Assembly (NCBI RefSeq): GCF_000571935.1
Contig: NZ_ATAX01000017.1
Location: 18,485-82,484, forward strand
Source of the DNA: Ruminococcus flavefaciens 007c
Lineage (GTDB): Bacteria; Bacillota; Clostridia; Oscillospirales; Ruminococcaceae
DNA length: 64,000 bases
Direction: 5' to 3'
Shown here: positions 8,139-15,693 of the stretch, piece by piece
How the letters are laid out: each line of letters starts with the position of its first letter
How positions within the stretch are numbered: position 1 is the stretch's first letter
Notes under the pieces: generated by a model
What the model saw: the letters and a program-made list of their open reading frames with translations, nothing else
The model's database searches: none
Told to the model about the DNA's origin: nothing
Position numbers and translations under genes: made by a program

Positions 8139-8678
8139 ATGCCAAGAAATACTGCAAGCCTGAAAACCGATACTGCAAAGAAAACAACACGCAAGAAAAA
8201 AGCCGCTGTTGAAGCAGTCGCTGAGACCACTCCGATTACAGTAGCCGAAGTTGTAGAATCTGTTGCAGAAACAACAGCCGTTGATGCATCTGCTGTCAAA
8301 ACCCCTGCCAAGAAGCGCGGCAGAAAGCCTTCGGTAAAGAAAGCCGAAGCTGTTGTTGAAACTGCTCCGGTCATCGCAGAACCGATTGCTGAGACTGTCA
8401 CCGAAGCCCCTGTCGCTGAAACACCCGAAAAGAAAACACACAAGCCCAGAGCGAAGAAGGCTGACAAGAAAGCAGAGCCTGTTCTTATCACCACGCTTCA
8501 GCTTGGGAATGCGGAGTTTGACATCAGCGATATCGCAGCAAAGGCATACAAGGCATACAAGTCCACGCATAAGCGTAAGGCTGTAACAGAATTCCGTGTT
8601 TATGTCAAGCCCGAAGAGGGAGTGGCATACTTCACTGTCAACGGTGAAGGTTCACCTGATTTCAAGATCAATCTATAA
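8139..8678 (+). CDS. DUF6465-like protein with AT-hook, lysine/alanine-rich (179 aa)
   Basis: Residues 1-115 are a low-complexity Lys/Ala/Glu/Thr region with an AT-hook core (KKRGRKPSVKK, ~51-61) and other basic clusters (KKTTRKKKAAVEA). Residues ~118-179 form a compact domain (TLQLGNAEFDISDIAAKAY ... VKPEEGVAYFTVNGEG) that I recognise as DUF6465, common in clostridial chromosomes. A minor-groove DNA-binding or nucleoid role is plausible but unproven. The ribosome site GGAGGTG precedes the ATG. It sits downstream of the 7494 gene, probably in one transcript, and ends at a strong terminator. Confidence 0.7.
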   Translation: MPRNTASLKTDTAKKTTRKKKAAVEAVAETTPITVAEVVESVAETTAVDASAVKTPAKKRGRKPSVKKAEAVVETAPVIAEPIAETVTEAPVAETPEKKTHKPRAKKADKKAEPVLITTLQLGNAEFDISDIAAKAYKAYKSTHKRKAVTEFRVYVKPEEGVAYFTVNGEGSPDFKINL

Positions 8679-8694
8679 TACACCATCTCCTTTA

Positions 8695-8729
8695 TAATGC
8701 AGTCGAGCGATCGGCTGCATTACTTTTTT
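8695..8729 (+). terminator. Terminator after the DUF6465-like gene
   Basis: TAATGCAG (8695-8702) pairs with CTGCATTA (8715-8722), followed by TTTTTT. The right arm contains the holin stop codon, so the convergent genes share this hairpin. Confidence 0.85.
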
Positions 8730-9181
8730 CCGTCTTCAAGATCATCGATCATTTCCTGAATATCATCGTCAATGTGCTGCGCTCTCTTTTGAAGCACCTC
8801 GATAGCTTTCTTAATAGCAGGCGGATACGGGATTCCCATGAGACTGGTGTTTTCAATAATAGAAAGCAGTTCATTGACACAGAAGCCAATGCAGGTCGCA
8901 TCTCGGATATATGTGGTACCGATCATGATATCCATACGGACAGCCACAACCACCATGAGCAGAATGCAGAACTTCTTCGCAAGCCCGACCCAGCCTGCTT
9001 TGGAACTCAGTCTGCCGGTCTTGCTGTGCTTGCTTCTGCCCATAGATGCGGTAATCAGTCCGGTTGTGAAGTCGATTGCCATGAAAATGAGGATTGTTGC
9101 CAATGCTGAATCCCACCCTCCGAGCAGCGCCGCAAAAAAGCCGCCGATGACCCCGGCGGCAGTACAGATATTTTCTTTCAT
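8720..9181 (-). CDS. Phage holin, toxin-secretion/lysis holin family (153 aa)
   Basis: Hydrophobic segments at ~8-25 (GVIGGFFAALLGGWDSA), ~28-45 (ATILIFMAIDFTTGLITA) and ~68-85 (FCILLMVVVAVRMDIMIG), then a charged C-terminal helix ending EDGKK. IDFTTGLITA followed by a Lys/Ser-rich loop is characteristic of Phage_holin_4_1 (TcdE/UtxA relatives). It forms the inner-membrane lesion that lets the downstream endolysin reach the wall. An AAAGGATGATTGA ribosome site precedes the start. Confidence 0.9.
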   Translation of the reverse strand: MKENICTAAGVIGGFFAALLGGWDSALATILIFMAIDFTTGLITASMGRSKHSKTGRLSSKAGWVGLAKKFCILLMVVVAVRMDIMIGTTYIRDATCIGFCVNELLSIIENTSLMGIPYPPAIKKAIEVLQKRAQHIDDDIQEMIDDLEDGKK

Positions 9182-9193
9182 TCAATCATCCTT

Positions 9194-9865
9194 TCAAATT
9201 GTCACATCTACAACCTTCACAGCGCGGATCATCGGACTGGTATTGTCGGTGATCGCTTTCCATGCAAGGTAATACTCTCCCGAAGGAATGTTACTGCACT
9301 CATGCAGTACATTGACATAGTTGCCCACAGTGCCGAGCCAGCCGAACGGAACAGAAATAGCACTATGATTCCGGATAGCCTCATAGATATACCTTGCAGT
9401 TTCTGCCGAAGAAAGACCGGCGTTATTTTTCGGAACAAGCCACATCTCACCGATATCCGTAGCACCCGACTTATAGCTCAGCATGATCTTGTTAGAAGAG
9501 CTGATGTGAACAGGCTCCACACACATCGTGTAAATGGTCTGCCCCCAGTTGAAGTCCGGCTGATTGTAGTAGATCGCATAGCCGTTCTCTTCGCAGCAGA
9601 AATGCTGATAGGATTCTGTGAAGCCTGCAAGGGAGCGATAGCCGTCGTTATAGAAGGTGTAGACCTTTTCGCCGTAATCATGGAGCGCGTCAATGGAAGC
9701 CCTGAACAGCGTGACATCCGGCTTTGTCTGCGGGATCTGTAGCACCTTCGGCACGAGTGAGTTCAGCTTTTCAGATTCCGAAGCCTGCACGCCCATTGTG
9801 ACAAGATTTCGGGCTAAAGCATCCCTCTGCTCATCGAGAGCCGTCAGATAGTTTCCGATACTCAT
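9194..9865 (-). CDS. Distal tail/fibre-associated protein, unknown fold (223 aa)
   Basis: N-terminal ~45 residues (MSIGNYLTALDEQRDALARN ... LNSLVPKVLQIPQ) resemble the attachment segment found at the start of many Gram-positive phage tail proteins. The rest is a beta-rich, aromatic region with no catalytic signature. Its start overlaps the stop of the previous fibre gene (ATGA), so it is made together with the fibre. I infer a tip, receptor-binding or fibre-chaperone role from position only. Confidence 0.6.
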   Translation of the reverse strand: MSIGNYLTALDEQRDALARNLVTMGVQASESEKLNSLVPKVLQIPQTKPDVTLFRASIDALHDYGEKVYTFYNDGYRSLAGFTESYQHFCCEENGYAIYYNQPDFNWGQTIYTMCVEPVHISSSNKIMLSYKSGATDIGEMWLVPKNNAGLSSAETARYIYEAIRNHSAISVPFGWLGTVGNYVNVLHECSNIPSGEYYLAWKAITDNTSPMIRAVKVVDVTI

Positions 9866-11220
9866 GTCGTCACCTCCACAATATCCGCCAGTGCTGTCTC
9901 AACTCCGGAGAGGGCTTCCTCAACAGCAGAAAGCCTTGAGAGAATATCCGAGATACTCGTCCTGCACCCCTGCATATCATAGAGGATCTCAGTCTTGAAG
10001 CGCTCAAATACTCCCTCATTGACACCCACACGCTCAGTCAGATTCATGGCTGTAGTATATGCATCGTTCCAGCGAGTGACGTGGGATTCCGTGATACTGT
10101 TCAGCGTCGTAAGGTTGTGATGCCAGTGGGCCTGTCCGACAACTGTTGCGATGGATGCGATATCATCAAGCATTTCCTGTGTGATGCCGTCCAGCACTGC
10201 CTTGTTTGTATGCGAATGCGACTGTGCGGAGACTTCGCTCAGACCTGTAGACAGCCCATGCAGAGCGCTTGCGGTTGAAGCCTGAAAAGCAGCTTGATCA
10301 CGCATATACTGTTCTGTGATGGTATCCAGCACATCCTTGTTGTTATGTGTATGCGCAGCAGAACTGATCGGAAGAAGTGCTTCCCGGATATCATGAATAT
10401 CATAGGTTGTTGCATCCTCAAACTGCTGCAAGCCCTGCAGGTCAGCAAGTAGCGCCGCCGTCAGTGCATTCAGCACATCGAGATTCGCATGGCTGTGCGT
10501 ACTCGGTCTGAGGTTCTCCACAGCTTCGTTCAATGTCTGAATCTCGTACTGTGTTCTGTCCTCAAACTGCTGCAGGTCGTCAAGCTCCTGCAGAAGTTCA
10601 GGTGTGATTGCATCGAGCGTTTCCTTGTTATCGTGGCTGTGTGCCTCTTCTGCAACGGGAGCGATCTCACGCTCGATGATCGTTGTGACCTCAGATGTTT
10701 TCGGGTACTCCGACATATCCGGCGTGATGCCGTCCTTGCCCTTCAGACTTTCCAGCCACTCCTCTTCAGTGCCGACATAGCCGTGCTCCACAGCGATTTC
10801 ATAGGCACTCTTGCCGTCCAGTCCATGCTCTGCATCCTCGATACGCTTCAGAAGCTGCGTATACAGATCAGGTGTTGGCGGGATGGGCGGATCATCACCC
10901 TCAAAGCCGGATTCACGAATATTCAGCGTAACCGGAACAGTTGTTGCTCTCACGGTTGTATCGGATTCCGTATCGTAGCCGAATACAGCCATTTTTGCCG
11001 CACCTGCGTGAAGCTCCGCAGGCAGATACAAAGTCGTTCCATCCGTGCCGAGCACAACGGAATACACCTCATCACACTGCGAAAACTGCACGACCTTGTG
11101 AAAACGCTTCCAATCGCCGTCAAATGTGAATTTGAACTGCACATACTGAATCTGGTGGTCCGCAAGCACTTCACGTTCAATGATCTCAATGCTCTGGTTC
11201 TTTACAAGGAATTTCCACAT
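9862..11220 (-). CDS. Tail fibre with BppU-like N-terminus and five HxH repeats (452 aa)
   Basis: Residues 1-110 resemble the baseplate upper protein N-terminal domain (MWKFLVKNQSIEIIERE...VQFSQCDEVYSVVLGTDGTT). A short collagen-like/spacer piece (EEWLESLKGKDGITPD) follows. From ~190 on there are five repeats of ~45-60 residues, each with A-H-x-H-x-N-K-x-x-L-D-x-I-T (HSH, HSH, HTH, HSH, HWH). In trimeric fibres such HxH triads bind metal ions along the shaft, as known for T4 fibres. The coiled-coil C-terminus (~400-452) may mediate assembly. It likely forms an elongated, metal-stitched shaft of the host-recognition device. Confidence 0.8.
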   Translation of the reverse strand: MWKFLVKNQSIEIIEREVLADHQIQYVQFKFTFDGDWKRFHKVVQFSQCDEVYSVVLGTDGTTLYLPAELHAGAAKMAVFGYDTESDTTVRATTVPVTLNIRESGFEGDDPPIPPTPDLYTQLLKRIEDAEHGLDGKSAYEIAVEHGYVGTEEEWLESLKGKDGITPDMSEYPKTSEVTTIIEREIAPVAEEAHSHDNKETLDAITPELLQELDDLQQFEDRTQYEIQTLNEAVENLRPSTHSHANLDVLNALTAALLADLQGLQQFEDATTYDIHDIREALLPISSAAHTHNNKDVLDTITEQYMRDQAAFQASTASALHGLSTGLSEVSAQSHSHTNKAVLDGITQEMLDDIASIATVVGQAHWHHNLTTLNSITESHVTRWNDAYTTAMNLTERVGVNEGVFERFKTEILYDMQGCRTSISDILSRLSAVEEALSGVETALADIVEVTT

Positions 11221-12569
11221 TATTCACGCACCTCCGTCCATTCGTGGGTTTCTGTATCATACTGCATATATCCGTCAAGACAGATGACCCTGTGCATATT
11301 ACCGGGCGCAGTACTACTATTGCCGTCCCAGTTAGATTCCTTTGTCACTGCTGCCCATTCTGCAAGAGTGCCCTCATAGGTGATCTCCTGAATTGGAGTG
11401 TAATTTATCATATGAGCGCAGATCTTTGTTACATTATGGCTCAGAGTAAGGCTCCGAAGCGGTGTGCTAACAAAACAAAAACCCGGAACTATAGCACATT
11501 CTACTCTTGCTCTTGAAAGATAAGGGCAGCCCATGAAGATATATGTGCCGAGTGTAGTAAGTGTTTCTGGAAGTGTCACATTCGTAATATGCTGGTCCAC
11601 AAATGCTTTCTCTCCGATTGCGGTTATATTCGCCGGAATAATAAGCTCGGTTAGTCCGCCGTGTTCGTACATAAAGAATGCACGCTCTCCGATCTCGGTA
11701 AGAGTTGTCGGAAAGCTGACAGACTCCATATTTTTACATCGTTCAAAGTTACTCTTACCGATAGCGGTAATGCCTTCGGAAATAACAAGTGAACGGATAT
11801 TTTCATTCTCCCAGAACGGTGAATCACCAAGTTCATAATCATAGGTCACACCGGTACCATGAAGAAGCAGTTTTCCGTTCTCGTACAGTACATAGTGGAT
11901 ATGCTCGCCGCAGGTACCGATCTCAACGATACCGCCGATGATATCATCGACTTCGGTCTGAAGTGCCTCCACCTGATGACTGAGTTCTGCAATGGTCTGA
12001 TTGTTCTCCTGAACCTCTGCGATAAGCTGTGCAAGCTGAGACTGCATATCCGTTACTTTGCATTTACCGAGGATGCATTTGCAGTAGCCGCAGACATTCT
12101 TGTCCTCTCGATAATCGTACCAGTCACGCTCTGTAAGGTCGGTAGCACCCGGATTCAGACGAACCGCATACATGAGCAGTCTTGTTTTATATTCATCTGT
12201 CGGCAGTGACGGCAGGCTCGGATTCTCCGCAGGCGTACCGGGCGTTATCTCAAGAGATACATTTCGTACTGATTCTCCGACATCAAGCAGAATTGCGATC
12301 GCCACATAACGCGGTAGCGACTCATCCTGATACTCTGTAAGGTCAATGGTGTAGCGGGAGTCGTTGACGAAATAGTGGCCGTCGATCCATGCTTTGCCTG
12401 TGCCGAGCCTGACTTTGAGGCCGGTGTCGGCGGTGGTCAGCTTGAAACACTGCCCATATGTGTCGAGAATACCGTTGCAGATGATGCTACTGAGATACTC
12501 TGTGAAGTTCTCTGCCGTATAGGTTCTGTCAAGCCCTTTTGAATTGAAAAAACCGCATGAAAATGCCAT
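11220..12569 (-). CDS. Receptor-binding/tail fibre protein with BspA-type leucine-rich repeats (449 aa)
   Basis: Residues 1-175 are a baseplate-docking domain seen in clostridial phages (MAFSCGFFNSKGLDRTYTAE...). A small Cys cluster (CGYCKCILGKC, ~160) and a coiled coil (~175-215) follow. Residues ~245-400 are LRR_5/BspA-like repeats: ITAIGKSNFERCKNMESVSF, LTEIGERAFF, ITAIGEKAF, LTTLGTYIFMGCPYL. Such repeats are usual in adhesins of gut bacteria and protozoa, and here probably form the receptor-reading tip. It overlaps the next fibre gene by one base. Confidence 0.8.
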   Translation of the reverse strand: MAFSCGFFNSKGLDRTYTAENFTEYLSSIICNGILDTYGQCFKLTTADTGLKVRLGTGKAWIDGHYFVNDSRYTIDLTEYQDESLPRYVAIAILLDVGESVRNVSLEITPGTPAENPSLPSLPTDEYKTRLLMYAVRLNPGATDLTERDWYDYREDKNVCGYCKCILGKCKVTDMQSQLAQLIAEVQENNQTIAELSHQVEALQTEVDDIIGGIVEIGTCGEHIHYVLYENGKLLLHGTGVTYDYELGDSPFWENENIRSLVISEGITAIGKSNFERCKNMESVSFPTTLTEIGERAFFMYEHGGLTELIIPANITAIGEKAFVDQHITNVTLPETLTTLGTYIFMGCPYLSRARVECAIVPGFCFVSTPLRSLTLSHNVTKICAHMINYTPIQEITYEGTLAEWAAVTKESNWDGNSSTAPGNMHRVICLDGYMQYDTETHEWTEVRE

Positions 12570-12573
12570 AATA

Positions 12574-13686
12574 TCATTCCTTTCTGAATGTCGGTGTCAG
12601 GCTTCTGCCGTTCTGATCGAAAGCCTCGATCATGCCGATAAGCTGCACTTTCGGCTGTAGCATACCAAATCGCTTATGCTCGACAGTCACATAATCACCG
12701 ACGAAATAATCACGGTTGTAGACATATTGCGTGCTATCCGCTGCAATCTCCGACTCCGATGCAGTTTTCGGATCGACCAGCTTTTCAGACCCGCGTGTTT
12801 TCAGCAGTGCGATATACTGCCCCTCCGGAATCGGCACTGTTTCACCTTCGACCTGTTCCTCCTCTGAGATGTCCTTTGCATCAACATAAAGCTCGTACCT
12901 GTCAAGATAGGTCGGCTCAGTATCCACACAATATGTGGTATTCTTGCGCTCTGCGCCCTCACCGTGACCATAGATGTAGGCGAAGTTGCGAGTAACAGCA
13001 GAATCTGAAGCATATGAGAATGACAACAGATTGCTGTAGGCATCGGAGAATATAATGTGCGGATTCTCTTCCTGCAATAGACTGCGGTCTGTGCCTTCTG
13101 CGAGATCAAGCACCATTTTATAGGTTTCGCCAACATCCTTCACAAGTCGGATATTTGCAGAGCCGCCGATCTTCTCACAGATCGTGTATACCCATTCCAT
13201 GAGATTTTCATAGGATACCTGCAGCGTTGCGGTTTGTTCCCAGCAAGCCCCCGATACTGAGCCGAGTGATAAGCCGGGAATGCGACGGTTATCATTGAGA
13301 AGTGTATTCTGCCTGACAATATCATGCACAATTTCGCTGTATGCCTTCTGCGCCGTGACATTATATGTCGGGTGAATGATGCGGCGCTCCAGCAGGCACA
13401 TGAGAAATCTGCCTTTTACGGTCAGATAGTCGCCGTTCTCAGCATCTGTATCAATTTGAACGGAATCAATAATGCCGAAATGCTGACTGTCATCATCCCT
13501 GCCGACAATTCTGCCTGTCTGGAAGATTGATAGATTCTCCGGATTGGCGGCGATATACACTTCAAAGCAGCCGCACTGATAATACTCAATATCCCACAGT
13601 AGCGAGGAAAAACTGTCACACACTGCTTCGAGTGTGATCGTTAGGCTGTCTGCCTCAGCGTCCATTCTGTATACTTCAATCTGCAT
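12574..13686 (-). CDS. Siphovirus ReqiPepy6 Gp37-like tail protein (370 aa)
   Basis: The pattern FSSLLWDIEYYQCGCFEVYI ... GRIVGRDDD, then SAQKAY-like ISEIVHDIV and a C-terminal QYVYNRDYFVGDYVTVEHKR, is characteristic of the Gp37-like family. These are baseplate-hub proteins equivalent in position to the tail-associated lysin/Tal in Gram-positive siphophages. No peptidase motif is visible. GGAGTG precedes the ATG. It lies between Dit and the fibres in the usual order. Confidence 0.85.
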   Translation of the reverse strand: MQIEVYRMDAEADSLTITLEAVCDSFSSLLWDIEYYQCGCFEVYIAANPENLSIFQTGRIVGRDDDSQHFGIIDSVQIDTDAENGDYLTVKGRFLMCLLERRIIHPTYNVTAQKAYSEIVHDIVRQNTLLNDNRRIPGLSLGSVSGACWEQTATLQVSYENLMEWVYTICEKIGGSANIRLVKDVGETYKMVLDLAEGTDRSLLQEENPHIIFSDAYSNLLSFSYASDSAVTRNFAYIYGHGEGAERKNTTYCVDTEPTYLDRYELYVDAKDISEEEQVEGETVPIPEGQYIALLKTRGSEKLVDPKTASESEIAADSTQYVYNRDYFVGDYVTVEHKRFGMLQPKVQLIGMIEAFDQNGRSLTPTFRKE

Positions 13687-13689
13687 ATA

Positions 13690-14547
13690 TCACACTCCAA
13701 GATAAGCATTTGTGTGTACGATCGTCACTTTCAGATTTTGCAGTCCGGTACCGCGCAGATAAAAGCGGTTTTTGCCTTCACGCAGCGTCAGCCATGTTGA
13801 ACCGGAAACAAGACGGTTGATGATATTCGTCTTAACGCCGCCTCTGTCAAGCGTGACCGTCTTATGACCTGTCTTTGTTGTAACAGTAATGATATCACCT
13901 GCGAGAATATCGCCCGTGATCTGCAAATATTCATCGGTATCCGCATTGTACAGCGTGGGTGATCTTGCATCTTCGAGGGCTTCAATCTGCAAAGTAAAGC
14001 CTATCTCGTCACCATCGTTGATGATCTCCATGATGTTTTGTGTATTGTATTTGCCCAGTACAAATGGCTCCGGGTTGCTCTCGGTCGGAAACGGGAATGT
14101 GAAAGCGCCAGTGATCTGGCTGTAATATGCCATGACGGATTCCGTGGAGTACCAGTAGATGTCCGGGCAGAGTATGGATATCTGTCCAGTGACAAGCTGC
14201 TCAAAGTTGCTGACCTCGCAAGTTTCCACATAGCCCTCGGTGAAAACATCTATGCCTGCCGTCTTGTAGTAGACCTTGACATATCGGCTCGGTTTCACCA
14301 CCTTGTATAGCTGATGTCGGCGGCCTTCTACGCCCACACCTCGCATCTCAAAGTGAATGACCACATTACGCTTCTCGATGAAGGCGTTGTTCAGATAACT
14401 GCCGTCCATACCTGCGTAGGAGGAGGTGCTGATCGTGCCGGGCGGCGGAGAAAGCCCCTCGATCTTTGAGGTCATATATTGGTTTGCGGTCGCCGTCATG
14501 TTGATCTGGACTCCGGCTGCATTTTCTAATATAAGGCTGAAAAACAT
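13690..14547 (-). CDS. Distal tail protein (Dit-like) (285 aa)
   Basis: N-terminal ~140 residues have the Dit/phage-tail family pattern: FHFEMRG-like VVIHFEMRGVGVEGRR, VKYYKT-like VKVYYKTAGIDVFTEGYVE and ILCPDIYWYS. The C-terminal half is a galectin-like beta domain ending in GTGLQNLKVTIVHTNAYLGV. I start at ATG 14547, which has AGGGGGGTG upstream, rather than the overlapping GTG three codons before it. It forms the hub ring joining tail tube and baseplate. It should follow the tape measure gene directly but here is separated from it by a cargo gene. Confidence 0.85.
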   Translation of the reverse strand: MFFSLILENAAGVQINMTATANQYMTSKIEGLSPPPGTISTSSYAGMDGSYLNNAFIEKRNVVIHFEMRGVGVEGRRHQLYKVVKPSRYVKVYYKTAGIDVFTEGYVETCEVSNFEQLVTGQISILCPDIYWYSTESVMAYYSQITGAFTFPFPTESNPEPFVLGKYNTQNIMEIINDGDEIGFTLQIEALEDARSPTLYNADTDEYLQITGDILAGDIITVTTKTGHKTVTLDRGGVKTNIINRLVSGSTWLTLREGKNRFYLRGTGLQNLKVTIVHTNAYLGV

Positions 14548-14561
14548 GATAAGCACCCCCC

Positions 14562-14590
14562 TTGTTTTTTCTATGGGATTGATGTATAAT
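14562..14590 (+). promoter_or_regulatory. Promoter of the 14621 cargo gene
   Basis: TTGTTT (14562-14567) and TATAAT (14585-14590) are separated by 17 bp. It fires toward the + strand, away from the late operon. Confidence 0.65.
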
Positions 14591-14620
14591 ACTTATATAA
14601 AAGTCTGAGAGGAGTTAAGT

Positions 14621-15625
14621 ATGAAACAGATTCAGATTGGCGATTACTTATTTATGTCTTGTGATGAAAAAGATAAAAAGAACATTGTAAATGATTTCAT
14701 AAAGAATGAAAGTGTGACTTTCCTCGAATACTATCAGTTTTTGCTAAATGGAGGATTTGATGAACTTGAAAAGCAACTGTTTGAACACTTTAAAATCAAA
14801 AAGTGGCCTTCAATAACGAATGACGATATTATTTGTAGCATTCTCCCTAAATCAGAACCTGATCGAATTAATAAAAGAAAAAAGAAAGACTATTATATAG
14901 CAAATGCATACTGTGCATTTGATGTGTTAAAACAGATATACAGTTTGGAATTATATAACCAATTGAAAAATATATCATCAACATACTATTTTACATACTA
15001 TCTTATTCTAAAAAACATCATGATGGATATAGATCAGCTTAAAAATTTATATAGTAATTTAATTGAAAACGACTTCAGATATCCAGCTTCTGTAAATAGA
15101 CCCATACATACAATGGAACTACACAATGTTCTACGCCAAGCTGTATACGGAAACATCTCTTTTCATTCATTTGCTGATTATGAAACCGCTGCACCTATTG
15201 CTGTAATTAGACAAATTATTGAATTGCGTATTCGGAGAGCAATCGGTGTTCTGGGCTATATTGATGAATCGAGTAATAACATCTATCCTTTGAAAATGAC
15301 AAAGGTATTTGAAATAATTAAACAGTATCCAGATATTATATTTCCAAATCACTTGACTTATCTTGAGCGAATATATCAATGGAGTAATTTGTACATCCAT
15401 TCTGGCAAAGGAGATTTTGCTTGGATTACGTTTTTCCTTGAGAAATATTTGCGCCCATTAAGTTTTGGAGACAGAAAAAAAGATGGGAACTGGAGCTTTA
15501 AAAATGCTATTACCGTAACCAAAGAAACATTAGATAATATTAAACAAGATATACAGAATCTGAATCCAAACCTTCAGCTATTAACGTGTGATCCTGAATG
15601 TGAACTTACTGAAAGACAGGATTAA
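14621..15625 (+). CDS. AT-rich cargo protein of unknown function (334 aa)
   Basis: AGAGGAG precedes the ATG. The protein is mostly helical, with a charged N-terminal half (KRKKKDYYIANAYCAFDVLK) and a helical C-terminal region containing ERIYQWSNLYIHSGKGDFAW (~248-267). The W-S-N-x-Y-I-H-S-G pattern is reminiscent of HEPN/abortive-infection-type helical proteins, but I cannot assign it. Base composition is markedly AT-richer than the flanking tail genes. It has its own promoter and terminator and runs opposite to them, so it was acquired separately and is probably expressed in the lysogen (defence or superinfection exclusion is a guess). Confidence 0.7.
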   Translation: MKQIQIGDYLFMSCDEKDKKNIVNDFIKNESVTFLEYYQFLLNGGFDELEKQLFEHFKIKKWPSITNDDIICSILPKSEPDRINKRKKKDYYIANAYCAFDVLKQIYSLELYNQLKNISSTYYFTYYLILKNIMMDIDQLKNLYSNLIENDFRYPASVNRPIHTMELHNVLRQAVYGNISFHSFADYETAAPIAVIRQIIELRIRRAIGVLGYIDESSNNIYPLKMTKVFEIIKQYPDIIFPNHLTYLERIYQWSNLYIHSGKGDFAWITFFLEKYLRPLSFGDRKKDGNWSFKNAITVTKETLDNIKQDIQNLNPNLQLLTCDPECELTERQD

Positions 15626-15642
15626 AAAAACATCTCCTCAAG

Positions 15643-15677
15643 AGCAACGCTCAATTATTAAAGTGTTGAGCGTTGCT
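15643..15677. terminator. Bidirectional terminator between cargo gene and tape measure gene
   Basis: A perfect 12-bp stem, AGCAACGCTCAA (15643-15654) with TTGAGCGTTGCT (15666-15677), has an 11-nt loop. T-tracts lie beyond both sides (ATTTTTAT on +, TTTTTTT on - after a short gap). Confidence 0.75.
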
Positions 15678-15693
15678 TGTGAAGAAGATATTT

